A stretch of 64,000 bases of DNA from Kitasatospora mediocidica KCTC 9733 (GCF_000744225.1 NZ_JQLN01000006.1:248001-312000); one strand, 5' to 3'. Shown: positions 16,999-25,469, numbered from the stretch's first letter. Notes: a model not told the origin generated them from the sequence alone. A program made the numbers and translations.

Positions 16999-17154
16999 AT
17001 GTTCCTCCTTGCCGTGATCGCCGTCATGGGCGTCCTGATGGGCGCCGCCAGCCACACCACCCTGCCGGTCTTCCTGGCCGCGTCGGCCGCCATCACCGCC
17101 TGGCTGCTCGCCTTCGGCGTCCGCGAGGGCGTCGCACGCGCCCGCCGTCACTGA
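16999..17154 (+). CDS. Small membrane protein, 51 residues
   Basis: Begins MFLLAVIAVMGVLMGAASH and contains two hydrophobic segments, ending with a basic tail (REGVARARRH). The ATG at 16999 has GAAAGG six bases upstream; the frame is open further upstream but there it would run through the operator. I do not recognise the family. It is first in a two-gene unit with the DUF4190 gene 31 bases later and is probably controlled by the divergent TetR. Confidence 0.65.
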   Translation: MFLLAVIAVMGVLMGAASHTTLPVFLAASAAITAWLLAFGVREGVARARRH

Positions 17155-17185
17155 GACACCACCACCCCCGGGAAGGAACAGACCG

Positions 17186-17473
17186 ATGTCAGCCCTGACG
17201 CACCCGCAGCCCCAGCCCGACCGTTCCCCCGCCACGACCGAGGACGCCGACGGCATGGCCGTGGCGTCCTTCGTCCTCGGCCTGATCGGCCTGCTGATCT
17301 TCAACGTCGTCCTCGGCCCGTGCGCCCTCGTGCTCGGCTCGCTGGCGCTCACCCGCCGCACCGCCCGCCGAGGCCGCGCCCTGCTCGGCATCGCGCTCGG
17401 CGCGGCCGACCTGCTGGTGCTGGCGGTCGCCGTCCTCTCCAGCCATGGCACGATCTGGCAGCTCGGCGCCTGA
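17186..17473 (+). CDS. DUF4190-type small membrane protein
   Basis: A 95-residue protein: a polar N-terminal tail (about 1-22), then DGMAVASFVLGLIGLLIFNV, the hallmark of DUF4190 proteins, and a second hydrophobic segment after an RRTARRG loop. The ATG is preceded by GGGAAGGAA at good spacing. Function unknown. Co-transcribed with the preceding small membrane gene, and a candidate TetR target. Confidence 0.75.
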   Translation: MSALTHPQPQPDRSPATTEDADGMAVASFVLGLIGLLIFNVVLGPCALVLGSLALTRRTARRGRALLGIALGAADLLVLAVAVLSSHGTIWQLGA

Positions 17474-17496
17474 GAAGCACTCGCCCAGTGAGCGGA

Positions 17497-17778
17497 CTAC
17501 GACTTCAGCGGGCGCCCGGTCCTGGCCAGCGAGCAGAGCGCGCCGACGATGACCTCGCCCACCGGCCGGTCGAACTCCGCACCGGCCGAGCGGTTGACCC
17601 CGACGCCGCGCCCGAGCCACCGGCTCCGGCCGCGTTCGGCGCCGCGCAGCAGGGACCCGCCGATGACCGGCGTGGCGCCCCAGGACGCCAGGAACTGCTT
17701 GGCGCTCGGCGCGGGCGCGGCGGACCGGGACAGGTAGGCGTCGACCGTCGCCTGGACGGCCGGGTCCTCGGCCAGCAC
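17497..17778 (-). pseudogene. Possible gene remnant or small hypothetical protein
   Basis: A GTG-initiated frame of 93 residues (LAEDPAVQATVDAYLSRSAA and on) with protein-like composition and high third-position GC. The frame stays open about 34 codons upstream with no ATG, reading GTWRDESRF just before the GTG, then hits a stop. There is no recognisable ribosome-binding site. It may be the C-terminal part of a decayed gene. I do not recognise the family. Confidence 0.35.
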
Positions 17779-17910
17779 GGCGAACCGGCTCTCGTCCCGC
17801 CAGGTTCCCCGTCCCGGGTCTCGCCGACCTGCCCGCCCGCTCTGCCGTCGTCGCTCCGTACCGCTCTCGCCCCCACGTCATCCGTCGCCGTCGCCCGCTC
17901 CGGTCGGCCG

Positions 17911-17933
17911 GCCGGTGACCCTGGGTCACCGGC
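17911..17933 (-). terminator. Hairpin downstream of the GDSL hydrolase
   Basis: GCCGGTGACC and GGTCACCGGC form a perfect 10-bp stem with a 3-base loop, about 60 bases after the hydrolase stop on the minus strand. Confidence 0.55.
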
Positions 17934-17991
17934 GGCGACGGGCGTGCGCGCAGGACAGCCGCCCGGTCGCGGCACCCCGGCGACGGCCCGT

Positions 17992-18783
17992 TCAGAGCGG
18001 GAGCAGGTCCGGGCGCTTGGCCTCGACGTGGTCGCCGGAGGACTCGCCGCGCAGCCGGCGGCCGACCCACGGGAGCAGGTAGGTCCGCGCCCACTGGATG
18101 TTCTCGCGGCGCTGTTCGGCCGGGGTGTGCAGTGCCTCGGCGGGCCAGGGGGCGTCCGGGTCCTGATCGGGCGTCAGACCGAGCGAGCGGGCCGCCAGCA
18201 GGGCGACGCGCTGGTGACCCTCGGGGGAGAGGTGCAGCCGGTCGTCGCTCCACGCCGGGCGGCCCTGGAGCGGCCGCAGCGACCAGAGGTCCGCCACCGC
18301 ACAGTCGTTGCGGTCGGCGATCGCCCGCAGGTGGACGTTGAAGGTGGCGATCTTGCCGCGCAGATGGCGGAGCACCGGCACACCCCGGGTGTCGAACCCG
18401 GTGCAGATCAGCACCGTCCCGGTGGATTCGCGCAGGTCGCGCACCGCGGCCTCGAAGCGCTCGGCCACCTCGTCCGGGTCGGCACCGGGCCGCAGGATGT
18501 CGTTGCCGCCCGCGCAGAAGGTCACCAGGTCGGGCTGGATCCGCCGGACCTGCGGGACCTGCTCGGCGACCACCTGGTCGAGCAGTCGTCCCCGGACGGC
18601 GAGGTTGGCGTAGCGGAACTCGCCCGCGGGCCGGCGCTCGGCGAGCAGGGCGGCCAGGCGGTCGGCCCAGCCGGCGAACCCGCCTGCGGGGGAGGGGTCG
18701 TTGAGCCCCTCGGTGAAGCTGTCGCCGAGCGCGACGTAGGAAGCGTAGGAAGTGAGGGCAGCGGTCTCCGGTAGTTCGGCCAT
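17992..18783 (-). CDS. SGNH/GDSL family hydrolase
   Basis: A 263-residue esterase-like protein. Block I is ALGDSFTEGLND (Ser nucleophile), block III is CAGGNDILRP and the C-terminal DDRLHLSPEGH supplies the Asp-x-x-His pair. No signal peptide is seen, so it is probably cytoplasmic. SGNH hydrolases deacylate lipids, sugars or peptides; the substrate is not evident. The ATG at 18783 follows an AT-rich leader. The gene is alone, with a hairpin downstream. Confidence 0.88.
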   Translation of the reverse strand: MAELPETAALTSYASYVALGDSFTEGLNDPSPAGGFAGWADRLAALLAERRPAGEFRYANLAVRGRLLDQVVAEQVPQVRRIQPDLVTFCAGGNDILRPGADPDEVAERFEAAVRDLRESTGTVLICTGFDTRGVPVLRHLRGKIATFNVHLRAIADRNDCAVADLWSLRPLQGRPAWSDDRLHLSPEGHQRVALLAARSLGLTPDQDPDAPWPAEALHTPAEQRRENIQWARTYLLPWVGRRLRGESSGDHVEAKRPDLLPL

Positions 18784-18795
18784 GGACGTAAATAG

Positions 18796-18829
18796 TTCAC
18801 TAAATCAAGTGACCTACGCGACCGTAGGT
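18796..18829 (-). promoter_or_regulatory. AT-rich leader with two small inverted repeats
   Basis: TCACT-AAATCA-AGTGA and CCTACG-CGAC-CGTAGG lie 13-46 bases upstream of the GDSL hydrolase ATG, in a local AT-rich stretch unusual for this DNA. They could be an operator or promoter region. No clear -10/-35 pair stands out. Confidence 0.35.
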
Positions 18830-18898
18830 GAGGGACAGCGCACCGTGACATTGACCACCCCGCCCCCGGGAATACCGTGACGGGCGGCGTGCGGACGC

Positions 18899-19633
18899 TC
18901 AGACGGCCCTGGTCCAGGGAGCGTTGGCGCGGGCGTGGTAGGTGGTGGCGGCGGTGATCACGATCACCCCGGCCAGCGGCAGGGCGGTCGCCGCGGTGTG
19001 GCCGGCGTGCAGCACCACGGTGGTGCCGGCCACGGCGCCGGACAGCATCGCCAGCACCGAGAGCAGCCGCCGGGCGGCCTTCACGGCGGCCGAGGCGTCG
19101 CCGGCGTCGGCGAACAGGCCGGTGATGGTCGTGGTCAGCACATTGGTGGCGAGGTCGGGTACGCCCAGGCCGCGCACCACGGCGTTCTGGACGCCCATCG
19201 CCGTGCCCATCGCGACGATGACGGCGTGGCGGTCGTGGTGCACGCCGCCGGTCGCCGTCAGCAGGGTCGCCGCCGCGAGCAGCGCGGCCTCGGTCAGCGC
19301 GCCGGTCAGCAGCGCCCGGCCGCGGTGGCGGTGCACTCTGACGATGCGTCCGCCGAGCAGCGCGCCGAACCCGAAGGCGCCCAGCGCGGTCGCCGACGCG
19401 GCCAGCGAGAAGCCCGGGGCGCCGGCCAGTGCGAAGCCCAGGAAGACCACATTGCCGGTCATGTTGGCGACGAAGACCCGGCCGAGCAGCAGATAACTCA
19501 CCGCGTCGACCAGTCCGGTGACCAGGGTCAGCCCGAGCAGCAGCGGTGGCAGCGGCCCGTGCCGGTCGCCCTCCGCAGGCAGCAGCGTGCGCCGGAGCCC
19601 GCGCAGTACCGCTCGCAATGTCGCCTCCCGCAC
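18899..19633 (-). CDS. DUF1275 (YoaK-type) membrane protein
   Basis: A 244-residue integral membrane protein with about six transmembrane helices. GLVDAVSYLLLGRVFVANMT and GNVVFLGFALAG are DUF1275 hallmarks, as is MGVQNAVVRGLGVPDLATNV in the second half. Function is unknown; transport has been proposed for the family. The frame begins with GTG at 19633, but GGGAGG inside it, five bases before a TTG at 19618, points to a possible start there instead. The gene is monocistronic. Confidence 0.85.
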   Translation of the reverse strand: MREATLRAVLRGLRRTLLPAEGDRHGPLPPLLLGLTLVTGLVDAVSYLLLGRVFVANMTGNVVFLGFALAGAPGFSLAASATALGAFGFGALLGGRIVRVHRHRGRALLTGALTEAALLAAATLLTATGGVHHDRHAVIVAMGTAMGVQNAVVRGLGVPDLATNVLTTTITGLFADAGDASAAVKAARRLLSVLAMLSGAVAGTTVVLHAGHTAATALPLAGVIVITAATTYHARANAPWTRAV

Positions 19634-19750
19634 CTTGCCCGCAGGCCGCCGCCTCGGCTCCCACGGTACGAGTGCGGCCCACGGCGGCCGCGTACCGGCG
19701 CGGCGGGCGTGGGCCGAACGGGGTTGTCCGACTCCGGAACTGACGTACCG

Positions 19751-20035
19751 TCAGTCGGTGATCTCGACGCCCCGCCAGAAGGCGACGTGGTCGCGGATCT
19801 GCGCGGCCTCCAGGCTGGGTTCGGCGTAGTACCAGACGGCGTCGGGGTTCTGCTTCCCGTCGACGGCGAGGTGGTAGTAGTTCGCCATCCCCTTCCAGGG
19901 GCACACGCTGGTGGTGTCCGAGGCTTCCAGGAACTCGGCCCGCACACTCGCGAGCGGGAAGTAGTGGTTGCCCTCGACGATCGTGGTGTCGTCGCTCTCG
20001 GCGATGACCTGGCCGTTCCAACGCGCTGTAGTCAT
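19751..20035 (-). CDS. DUF427 domain protein
   Basis: A 94-residue single-domain protein. WNGQVIAESDDTTIVEGNHY, the SVCPWKGMANYY segment and ending VAFWRGVEITD are typical of DUF427, a small beta-rich family of unknown function common in actinomycetes. The ATG at 20035 is chosen because the conserved domain starts immediately; the longer frame is unsupported. Confidence 0.88.
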   Translation of the reverse strand: MTTARWNGQVIAESDDTTIVEGNHYFPLASVRAEFLEASDTTSVCPWKGMANYYHLAVDGKQNPDAVWYYAEPSLEAAQIRDHVAFWRGVEITD

Positions 20036-20055
20036 ACGCCCAGTGTCGCACTCAG

Positions 20056-20092
20056 CGGGTGTCCGGGGCGGCGGTGCGGCCCCGGACACCCG
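20056..20092 (-). terminator. Terminator of the cold-shock-domain gene
   Basis: CGGGTGTCCGGGGC (20056-20069) and its exact complement (20079-20092) form a 14-bp stem with a 9-base loop, just after the stop at 20097 and before the DUF427 start. Confidence 0.8.
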
Positions 20093-20096
20093 GCGC

Positions 20097-20558
20097 TCAG
20101 GCGTCGGTCCAGCCGCGGTCCTTGGCGAACTGCACCAGCCCGCTGCGGATCTGGACAATCTGCGTGCCGGTCAGCGTCGGCGCCGCCTTCAGCAGCAGCT
20201 CGGTGACGTCCCTGGTGTACTCCGCGACGCTGAGCACGTCGCACATCGAGTCGTCGTCGGCACCGCGGTCGACGTGCCGCTCCACGTGCCTGGCCGACGA
20301 CGCGGTGGGAGCGGCCGAGAAGGCCGCCGCGGGGGTCGCCGACGGGAGTTCGACTCCCGGAGCGAGCCGGACCGACGAGGCCTTCAGGCCGCGATCGCCG
20401 TCCTCCACCTCGAATTCGACCGCCAGACCCGAGCGGACCGCCGCCTCGGGGATCAACATGTCGTTCACATGGAGGAAGACGTCCTCCCCGCCATGGTCGG
20501 GAGCGATGAACCCATAGCCCCGCACACCGTCGAACCGCACCACACGACCGGTCGCCAC
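20097..20558 (-). CDS. Cold-shock-domain protein with extra C-terminal domain
   Basis: A 153-residue protein. Residues about 1-65 are a cold-shock domain with RNP1-like GYGFIAP and RNP2-like DVFLHV. A linker follows (about 66-95, Ala/Pro-rich), then a helical segment of about 55 residues ending SGLVQFAKDRGWTDA. Cold-shock domains bind single-stranded RNA or DNA; the C-terminal part is outside the usual 67-residue Csp length and I do not recognise it. The GTG at 20558 is chosen because the domain begins there (VATGRVVRFDG) after a GGGGG sequence. Confidence 0.82.
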   Translation of the reverse strand: MATGRVVRFDGVRGYGFIAPDHGGEDVFLHVNDMLIPEAAVRSGLAVEFEVEDGDRGLKASSVRLAPGVELPSATPAAAFSAAPTASSARHVERHVDRGADDDSMCDVLSVAEYTRDVTELLLKAAPTLTGTQIVQIRSGLVQFAKDRGWTDA

Positions 20559-20693
20559 ACCAAACCCCCAACACACAAGAAATCCGGACCCCTTGCCCGA
20601 ACCTGAGTCAGATCGTATGCCAGGCGGGCGCGGGTCGGCGAGCCTGAACCGGGTGCGTACGGGCACACTCCGCAGACTCGCCGGCGCCGGCCG

Positions 20694-21248
20694 CTACTCC
20701 TGCAGGATCGCCTCGATGTCCAGCTCGATCCGGATCCGGTCGCCGACCACGACCCCGCCCTCCGCCATCGGCATGTCGAAGGAGACCCCGAACTCCTTGC
20801 GGCTGATCTCACCGGTGGCCGAGAAACCGGCCCGGGTGCCCATACCGGGGGCGCTGCGGACGCCGTGGAACTCCAGCGCCAGCTCGACCGGCCGGCTGAC
20901 GCCCTTGAGCGTGAGCTCCCCGGCGACCGTGTAGTCGTCGCCGGAGCCGCTTACCGAGGCTGACGTGTAGGTCATCGTCGGGTACTTGTCGGTCTCGAAG
21001 AAGTTGTGGCTGCGCAGGTCGTCGTCGCGCCCGGCGTTGCGGGTGTTGATCGACGTCATGTCGATCTCGGCCCGCACGGAGGACAGCAGCGCGTCCTCGG
21101 CGACGGTGATCTGCCCCGAGAACGTGTCGAAGGTGCCACGGACCTTGGAGACCATCATGTGGCGCACCATGAAGCCGACCGTGGAGTGGACGGGATCGAG
21201 TGCCCAGACGCCCGGGGTGAGTCCGGGCAGCTGGAGGAGAGCGGACAT
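20694..21248 (-). CDS. YceI family lipocalin-like protein
   Basis: A 184-residue protein with the YceI opening WALDPVHSTVGFMVRHMMVS, the INTRNAGRDDDLRSHNFFE segment and repeated beta-strands to GDRIRIELDIEAIL. YceI proteins bind amphiphilic isoprenoids. No signal peptide is visible, so this is a cytoplasmic version, as common in actinobacteria. The ATG at 21248 is preceded by a GGGGG-type sequence. Divergent from gnd. Confidence 0.88.
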   Translation of the reverse strand: MSALLQLPGLTPGVWALDPVHSTVGFMVRHMMVSKVRGTFDTFSGQITVAEDALLSSVRAEIDMTSINTRNAGRDDDLRSHNFFETDKYPTMTYTSASVSGSGDDYTVAGELTLKGVSRPVELALEFHGVRSAPGMGTRAGFSATGEISRKEFGVSFDMPMAEGGVVVGDRIRIELDIEAILQE

Positions 21249-21367
21249 CGGGGGACCCTGCTTTCGCCGGTGACGAACGGACGGTTTGAGCCCGATGGGT
21301 AACCGCCCCCCGCGCGGGTGAAACGGGCTGTCCGGGTGAGCGCGGCCGTCTCTCCCGGCCCAAAGGC

Positions 21368-21387
21368 GCGATCCGGCGCGATCCGGC
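21368..21387. repeat. Tandem 10-bp repeat in the yceI-gnd spacer
   Basis: Two exact copies of GCGATCCGGC in direct tandem, followed by a further partial GCGG, about 100 bases upstream of gnd. It could be a one-helical-turn regulator site or chance low complexity. Confidence 0.5.
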
Positions 21388-21486
21388 GCGGCCGTCCGCG
21401 CCCGCCCGGGTGCAGGGCCGCGCAGATGGCGGCAGGCTGGACGGAGAGCGGCACACCCTTCGGACGACCTGGTGGAGTAGCCCGTC

Positions 21487-22965
21487 ATGACCGAACAGGC
21501 GCAGCAGCAGGACCACAGCCAGGCCGGGGAGCAGGCCCACGCCCACGTCGGTGTCACCGGACTGGCCGTCATGGGCCGCAACCTGGCCCGCAACTTCGCC
21601 CGGCACGGCTACCGCGTCGCCGTCCACAACCGGACCGCGGCCCGGACCACCGAGCTGGTCGACGAGTTCGGGCACGAGGGCGACTTCCTGCCGGCGAAGT
21701 CCACCGAGCGGTTCGTCGCCTCGTTGGAGCGCCCGCGCCGGATCGTGATCATGGTGAAGGCGGGCGCGCCGACCGACGCGGTGATCGACGAGCTGGTCCC
21801 GCTGCTGGACCCCGGCGACGTCGTGGTGGACGGCGGGAACGCGCACTTCCTGGACACCCGCCGCCGGGAGGCCGCGCTGCGCGAGCACGGACTGCACTTC
21901 GTCGGCAGCGGGATCTCCGGCGGCGAGGAGGGCGCGCTGCTGGGCCCGAGCATCATGCCGGGCGGCAGCGCGGAGTCCTACCGGGTGCTCGGGCCGCTGC
22001 TGGAGTCGATCGCGGCGCGGGTGGACGGCGTGCCGTGCTGCACCCACGTCGGCGCGGACGGCGCCGGCCACTTCGTGAAGATGGTGCACAACGGCATCGA
22101 GTACGCCGACATGCAGCTGATCGCCGAGGCCTACGACCTGCTGCGGCGCGGCGCCGGGATGCAGCCGGGCGAGATCGCCCAGGTGTTCCGGGGCTGGAAC
22201 GCCGGGCGGCTGGAGTCGTACCTGATCGAGATCACCTCCAAGGTGCTCGCGCACACCGACGCCGAGACCGGCAAGCCGTTCGTCGACGTCGTGCTGGACC
22301 AGGCCGAGCAGAAGGGCACCGGGCGCTGGACCGTGCAGACCGCCCTGGAACTCGGCGTTCCGGTGAGCGGGATCGCCGAGGCGGTCTTCGCCCGCTCGCT
22401 CTCGGGCACCGTCGCGCTGCGCGAGGCGGCCCACGGGCTGCCCGGGCCCGGCGAGACCTGGTTGGACAGCGCGGCCGCCGACACCTTCGCGGGGGAGGTC
22501 GAGCAGGCGCTGTACGCCTCGAAGATGGTCGCCTACGCCCAGGGCTTCCAGCAGATCCAGGCCGGCGCCGCGGAGTACGAGTGGCGGATCGACCCGGGCG
22601 CGATGGCGACCATCTGGCGGGGCGGCTGCATCATCCGGGCGCGGTTCCTGGACCGGATCAAGTCCGCCTACGACGCGGACCCCGAGCGGCCCACCCTGCT
22701 GACCGACGCGCACTTCCGCGACGCGCTGGAGGGCGCGCAGTTCGCCTGGCGCCGGGTGGTCTCGACGGCGGCGCAGCTGGGTGTACCGGCCCCCGGCTTC
22801 GCCTCGGCGCTGGCCTACTACGACGCGCTGCGCGCGCCCCGGCTGCCGGCGGCGCTGGTACAGGGCCAGCGCGACTACTTCGGCGCGCACACCTACCGCC
22901 GGGTGGACCGGCCCGGCTCCTTCCACACGCTGTGGGGCGGCGACCGGACCGAGGAACAGCGGTGA
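21487..22965 (+). CDS. gnd: 6-phosphogluconate dehydrogenase (decarboxylating)
   Basis: Oxidises 6-phosphogluconate to ribulose 5-phosphate with NADP reduction in the oxidative pentose phosphate pathway. The 492 residues include the nucleotide-binding GLAVMGRNLARNFARHGYRV, the substrate-binding GSGISGGEEGALLGPSIMPG and HFVKMVHNGIEYADMQLIAE with the catalytic Lys, and the full C-terminal helical domain to FHTLWGG. This is the long, dimeric form. The ATG at 21487 has GGAG about nine bases upstream; the first 20 residues (Gln/His-rich) are extra. Its stop overlaps the DyP start by GTGA, making it the first gene of the encapsulin operon. Confidence 0.93.
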   Translation: MTEQAQQQDHSQAGEQAHAHVGVTGLAVMGRNLARNFARHGYRVAVHNRTAARTTELVDEFGHEGDFLPAKSTERFVASLERPRRIVIMVKAGAPTDAVIDELVPLLDPGDVVVDGGNAHFLDTRRREAALREHGLHFVGSGISGGEEGALLGPSIMPGGSAESYRVLGPLLESIAARVDGVPCCTHVGADGAGHFVKMVHNGIEYADMQLIAEAYDLLRRGAGMQPGEIAQVFRGWNAGRLESYLIEITSKVLAHTDAETGKPFVDVVLDQAEQKGTGRWTVQTALELGVPVSGIAEAVFARSLSGTVALREAAHGLPGPGETWLDSAAADTFAGEVEQALYASKMVAYAQGFQQIQAGAAEYEWRIDPGAMATIWRGGCIIRARFLDRIKSAYDADPERPTLLTDAHFRDALEGAQFAWRRVVSTAAQLGVPAPGFASALAYYDALRAPRLPAALVQGQRDYFGAHTYRRVDRPGSFHTLWGGDRTEEQR

Positions 22966-23990
22966 CCCCTCGCCCGCAGGCGGTGCTCGGTCCGCTGACC
23001 AGCGCCGCGGTGTTCCTGGTGCTCACCGTGCGGCCCGGCGGCGAGCAGGCCGTCCGGGAGCTGCTGCCGGACCTCGCGGGGCTGCGCCGCGCGGTGGGCT
23101 TCCGGGTCCCCGGGGCGCAGCTGAGCTGCGTGCTGGGGGTGGGCTCCGAGGCCTGGGACCGGCTCTTCGGCGGCCCGCGGCCCGCCGAGCTGCACCCGTT
23201 CCGGGAGCTGGCAGGCGCCCGGCACACGGCGCCGGCCACCCCGGGTGACCTGCTGCTGCACCTGCGGGCCACCCGGCTTGACGCCTGCTTCGAGCTGGCG
23301 ACGCAGCTGATGAAGCGGCTGCGCGGGGCCGTCGAGGTGGCGGACGAGGTGCAGGGCTTCAAGTTCTTCGAGGAGCGCGACCTGCTGGGGTTCGTCGACG
23401 GCACCGAGAACCCCGAGGGGGCGGAGGCCGGCGCCGCCGTCCTGGTGGAGGGCGAGGACCCGGCGTTCGCCGGCGGCAGCTACGTCATCGTGCAGAAGTA
23501 CCTGCACGACATGGCGTCCTGGGACGCGCTGCCGGTCGAGGCCCAGGAGCACGCGGTCGGCCGGACCAAGCTCTCCGACATCGAGCTGGCCGACGGCGTC
23601 AAGCCGCCCGACTCGCACGTCGCGCTGACCTCTCTGGAGAGCGCGGACGGTACCGAGCGGCAGATCGTCCGGATGAACATGCCGTTCGGCTCGCCCGGGC
23701 GGGCGGAGTTCGGGACGTACTTCATCGGCTACTGCCGCACGCCCCGGGTGACCGAGGAGATGCTGGAGAACATGTTCCTGGGCCGTCCGCCGGGCACCCA
23801 CGACCGGCTGCTGGACTTCTCGACGGCGGTCACCGGCTCGCTCTTCTTCGTGCCGCCGGCCGACTTCCTGGACGACCCGCCCGCGCCGTCGCCGTCCGTC
23901 ACCGTTGCCGCCGCCACCGCTGCTGCGCCCGCTGCCGTCGCCGACGGGTCGCTGGCCATCGGCAGTCTCAGAAGGAGCACCGCGCCATGA
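22962..23990 (+). CDS. DyP-type haem peroxidase, encapsulin cargo
   Basis: A 342-residue dye-decolorising peroxidase. GFVDGTENP carries the GxxDG motif with the catalytic Asp, and downstream FGTYFIGYCRTPRVTEEMLENM is typical of the C-terminal half. An Ala/Pro/Val-rich linker of about 25 residues leads to the tail DGSLAIGSLRRS, which matches the family 1 encapsulin cargo-loading peptide (GSLxIGSL). The GTG start overlaps the gnd stop, and the stop overlaps the encapsulin ATG (ATGA). It is therefore expected inside the encapsulin shell. Confidence 0.93.
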   Translation: MTPRPQAVLGPLTSAAVFLVLTVRPGGEQAVRELLPDLAGLRRAVGFRVPGAQLSCVLGVGSEAWDRLFGGPRPAELHPFRELAGARHTAPATPGDLLLHLRATRLDACFELATQLMKRLRGAVEVADEVQGFKFFEERDLLGFVDGTENPEGAEAGAAVLVEGEDPAFAGGSYVIVQKYLHDMASWDALPVEAQEHAVGRTKLSDIELADGVKPPDSHVALTSLESADGTERQIVRMNMPFGSPGRAEFGTYFIGYCRTPRVTEEMLENMFLGRPPGTHDRLLDFSTAVTGSLFFVPPADFLDDPPAPSPSVTVAAATAAAPAAVADGSLAIGSLRRSTAP

Positions 23991-24790
23991 ACAATCTGCA
24001 TCGCGAACTCGCCCCGGTGTCCACGGCTGCCTGGACCGAGATCGAGGAGGAGGCGCGGCGGACGTTCATCCTGCATCTGGCGGGCCGCCGGGTGGTCGAC
24101 CTCGCCGGACCGGCGGGCGTGGAGCTGTCGGCGGTCGGCTCGGGCCATCTGCGGGCGATCGAGTCGCCGGTGGCGGGCGCGCAGGCCCGCGCGCGCAGCG
24201 CGCAGCAGGTGGTCGAGCTGCGGGTGCCGTTCACCGTCTCCCGCCAGGCGGTGGACGACGTCGAACGCGGCTCCAAGGACTCCGACTGGCAGCCCGTCAA
24301 GGACGCCGCGCGGACCGTCGCGCTGGCCGAGGACTCGGCGGTCTTCGAGGGCTGGGCCGCCGCCGGGATCACCGGCGTGCGCACCGGCACGTCCAACCCG
24401 GTGCTGGCGCTGCCGGCCGACGTCCGGGACTATCCGGACGCCGTCAGCCGGGCACTGACCACCCTGCGGCTGGCCGGCGTCGACGGCCCGTACGCGCTGC
24501 TGCTCGGCGCCGATGCCTACACGGCGGTCAACGAGACGTCCAACCACGGCTATCCGCTGCGCGGGCACCTGGCGCGGGTGGTGGACGGCGAGATCGTCTG
24601 GGCGCCCGCGCTGGCCGGCGCCGTGGTCCTGTCCACCCGGGGCGGCGACTTCGAGCTCCACCTCGGCCAGGACCTCTCGATCGGCTACCTGGGGCACGAC
24701 GCCGACACCGTCCAGCTCTACCTCCAGGAGTCGCTGACCTTCTCGCTCTACTCGCCGGAGGCCGCCGTCACGCTCACCCCGGCCGTCTGA
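23987..24790 (+). CDS. Family 1 encapsulin shell protein (linocin M18/CFP29-like)
   Basis: A 267-residue HK97-fold nanocompartment protein. MNNLHRELAPVSTAAWTEIE at the N-terminus, the GRRVVDLAGPAGVELSAVGSG strand, the AVFEGWAAAGITGV helix and the ending LYLQESLTFSLYSPEAAV are hallmarks of family 1 encapsulins. The ATG overlaps the DyP stop. With the tagged peroxidase it makes the classic DyP-encapsulin pair, linked to oxidative stress and peroxide handling. Confidence 0.95.
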   Translation: MNNLHRELAPVSTAAWTEIEEEARRTFILHLAGRRVVDLAGPAGVELSAVGSGHLRAIESPVAGAQARARSAQQVVELRVPFTVSRQAVDDVERGSKDSDWQPVKDAARTVALAEDSAVFEGWAAAGITGVRTGTSNPVLALPADVRDYPDAVSRALTTLRLAGVDGPYALLLGADAYTAVNETSNHGYPLRGHLARVVDGEIVWAPALAGAVVLSTRGGDFELHLGQDLSIGYLGHDADTVQLYLQESLTFSLYSPEAAVTLTPAV

Positions 24791-24859
24791 GGGCCGGTCG
24801 GCGCCGATAGCGTGCGGGCTGAGCCGGTCGCCAGGACCGGACCAGCGTTGGGAGAGACC

Positions 24860-25384
24860 GTGCCAGAGCCCCTGATCGCCGCAGTCTTCGGCCGCGTGCC
24901 GGAGGTCGACCCGACGGCGTTCGTCGCCCCCAACGCGGTGGTGGTCGGATCGGTGAGCGTCGCCGCCGGAGCGAGCATCTGGTACGGCGCGGTGCTGCGC
25001 GGCGACGCCGAGTCCATCACGGTGGGCGAGGCGACCAACATCCAGGACAACTGCACCGTGCACAGCGACCTGGGGTTCCCGGCGGTGCTCGGCGCGCGGA
25101 TCTCGGTGGGCCACAACGCCGTTCTGCACGGGTGCACAGTGGAGGACGACGTGCTGGTGGGGATGGGCGCGGTCGTCCTCAACGGCGCCCGGATCGGGGC
25201 CGGTTCACTGGTGGCGGCCGGGGCCGTGGTGCCGCAGGGCATGCAGGTGCCGGCCGGTTCGCTGGTGGCCGGCGTCCCGGCCAAGGTGAAGCGCGCGCTC
25301 ACCGAGGACGAGCGAGCGGGCATCTCCGCCAATGGCGAGGGGTACCAACTGCTGGCCCACGGCCACCGCGAGATCCGGCCCTAG
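24860..25384 (+). CDS. Gamma carbonic anhydrase family protein
   Basis: A 174-residue left-handed beta-helix protein with hexapeptide repeats. The likely zinc His residues lie in NCTVHSD and in GHNAVLHGC. It resembles the YrdA/PaaY branch, whose carbonic anhydrase activity is often weak. The GTG at 24860 has GGGAGAG close upstream and is preferred over the GTG at 24812. It follows encapsulin by 69 bases and could be a separate unit. Confidence 0.9.
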   Translation: MPEPLIAAVFGRVPEVDPTAFVAPNAVVVGSVSVAAGASIWYGAVLRGDAESITVGEATNIQDNCTVHSDLGFPAVLGARISVGHNAVLHGCTVEDDVLVGMGAVVLNGARIGAGSLVAAGAVVPQGMQVPAGSLVAGVPAKVKRALTEDERAGISANGEGYQLLAHGHREIRP

Positions 25385-25469
25385 CGACCCGTCAAAGGGG
25401 TTTGTTAGTACGGCAGTTGCTCCGACAGACGTCGGCCTTCTTGTGACTGTCACTCTATTTCTGAACCCC

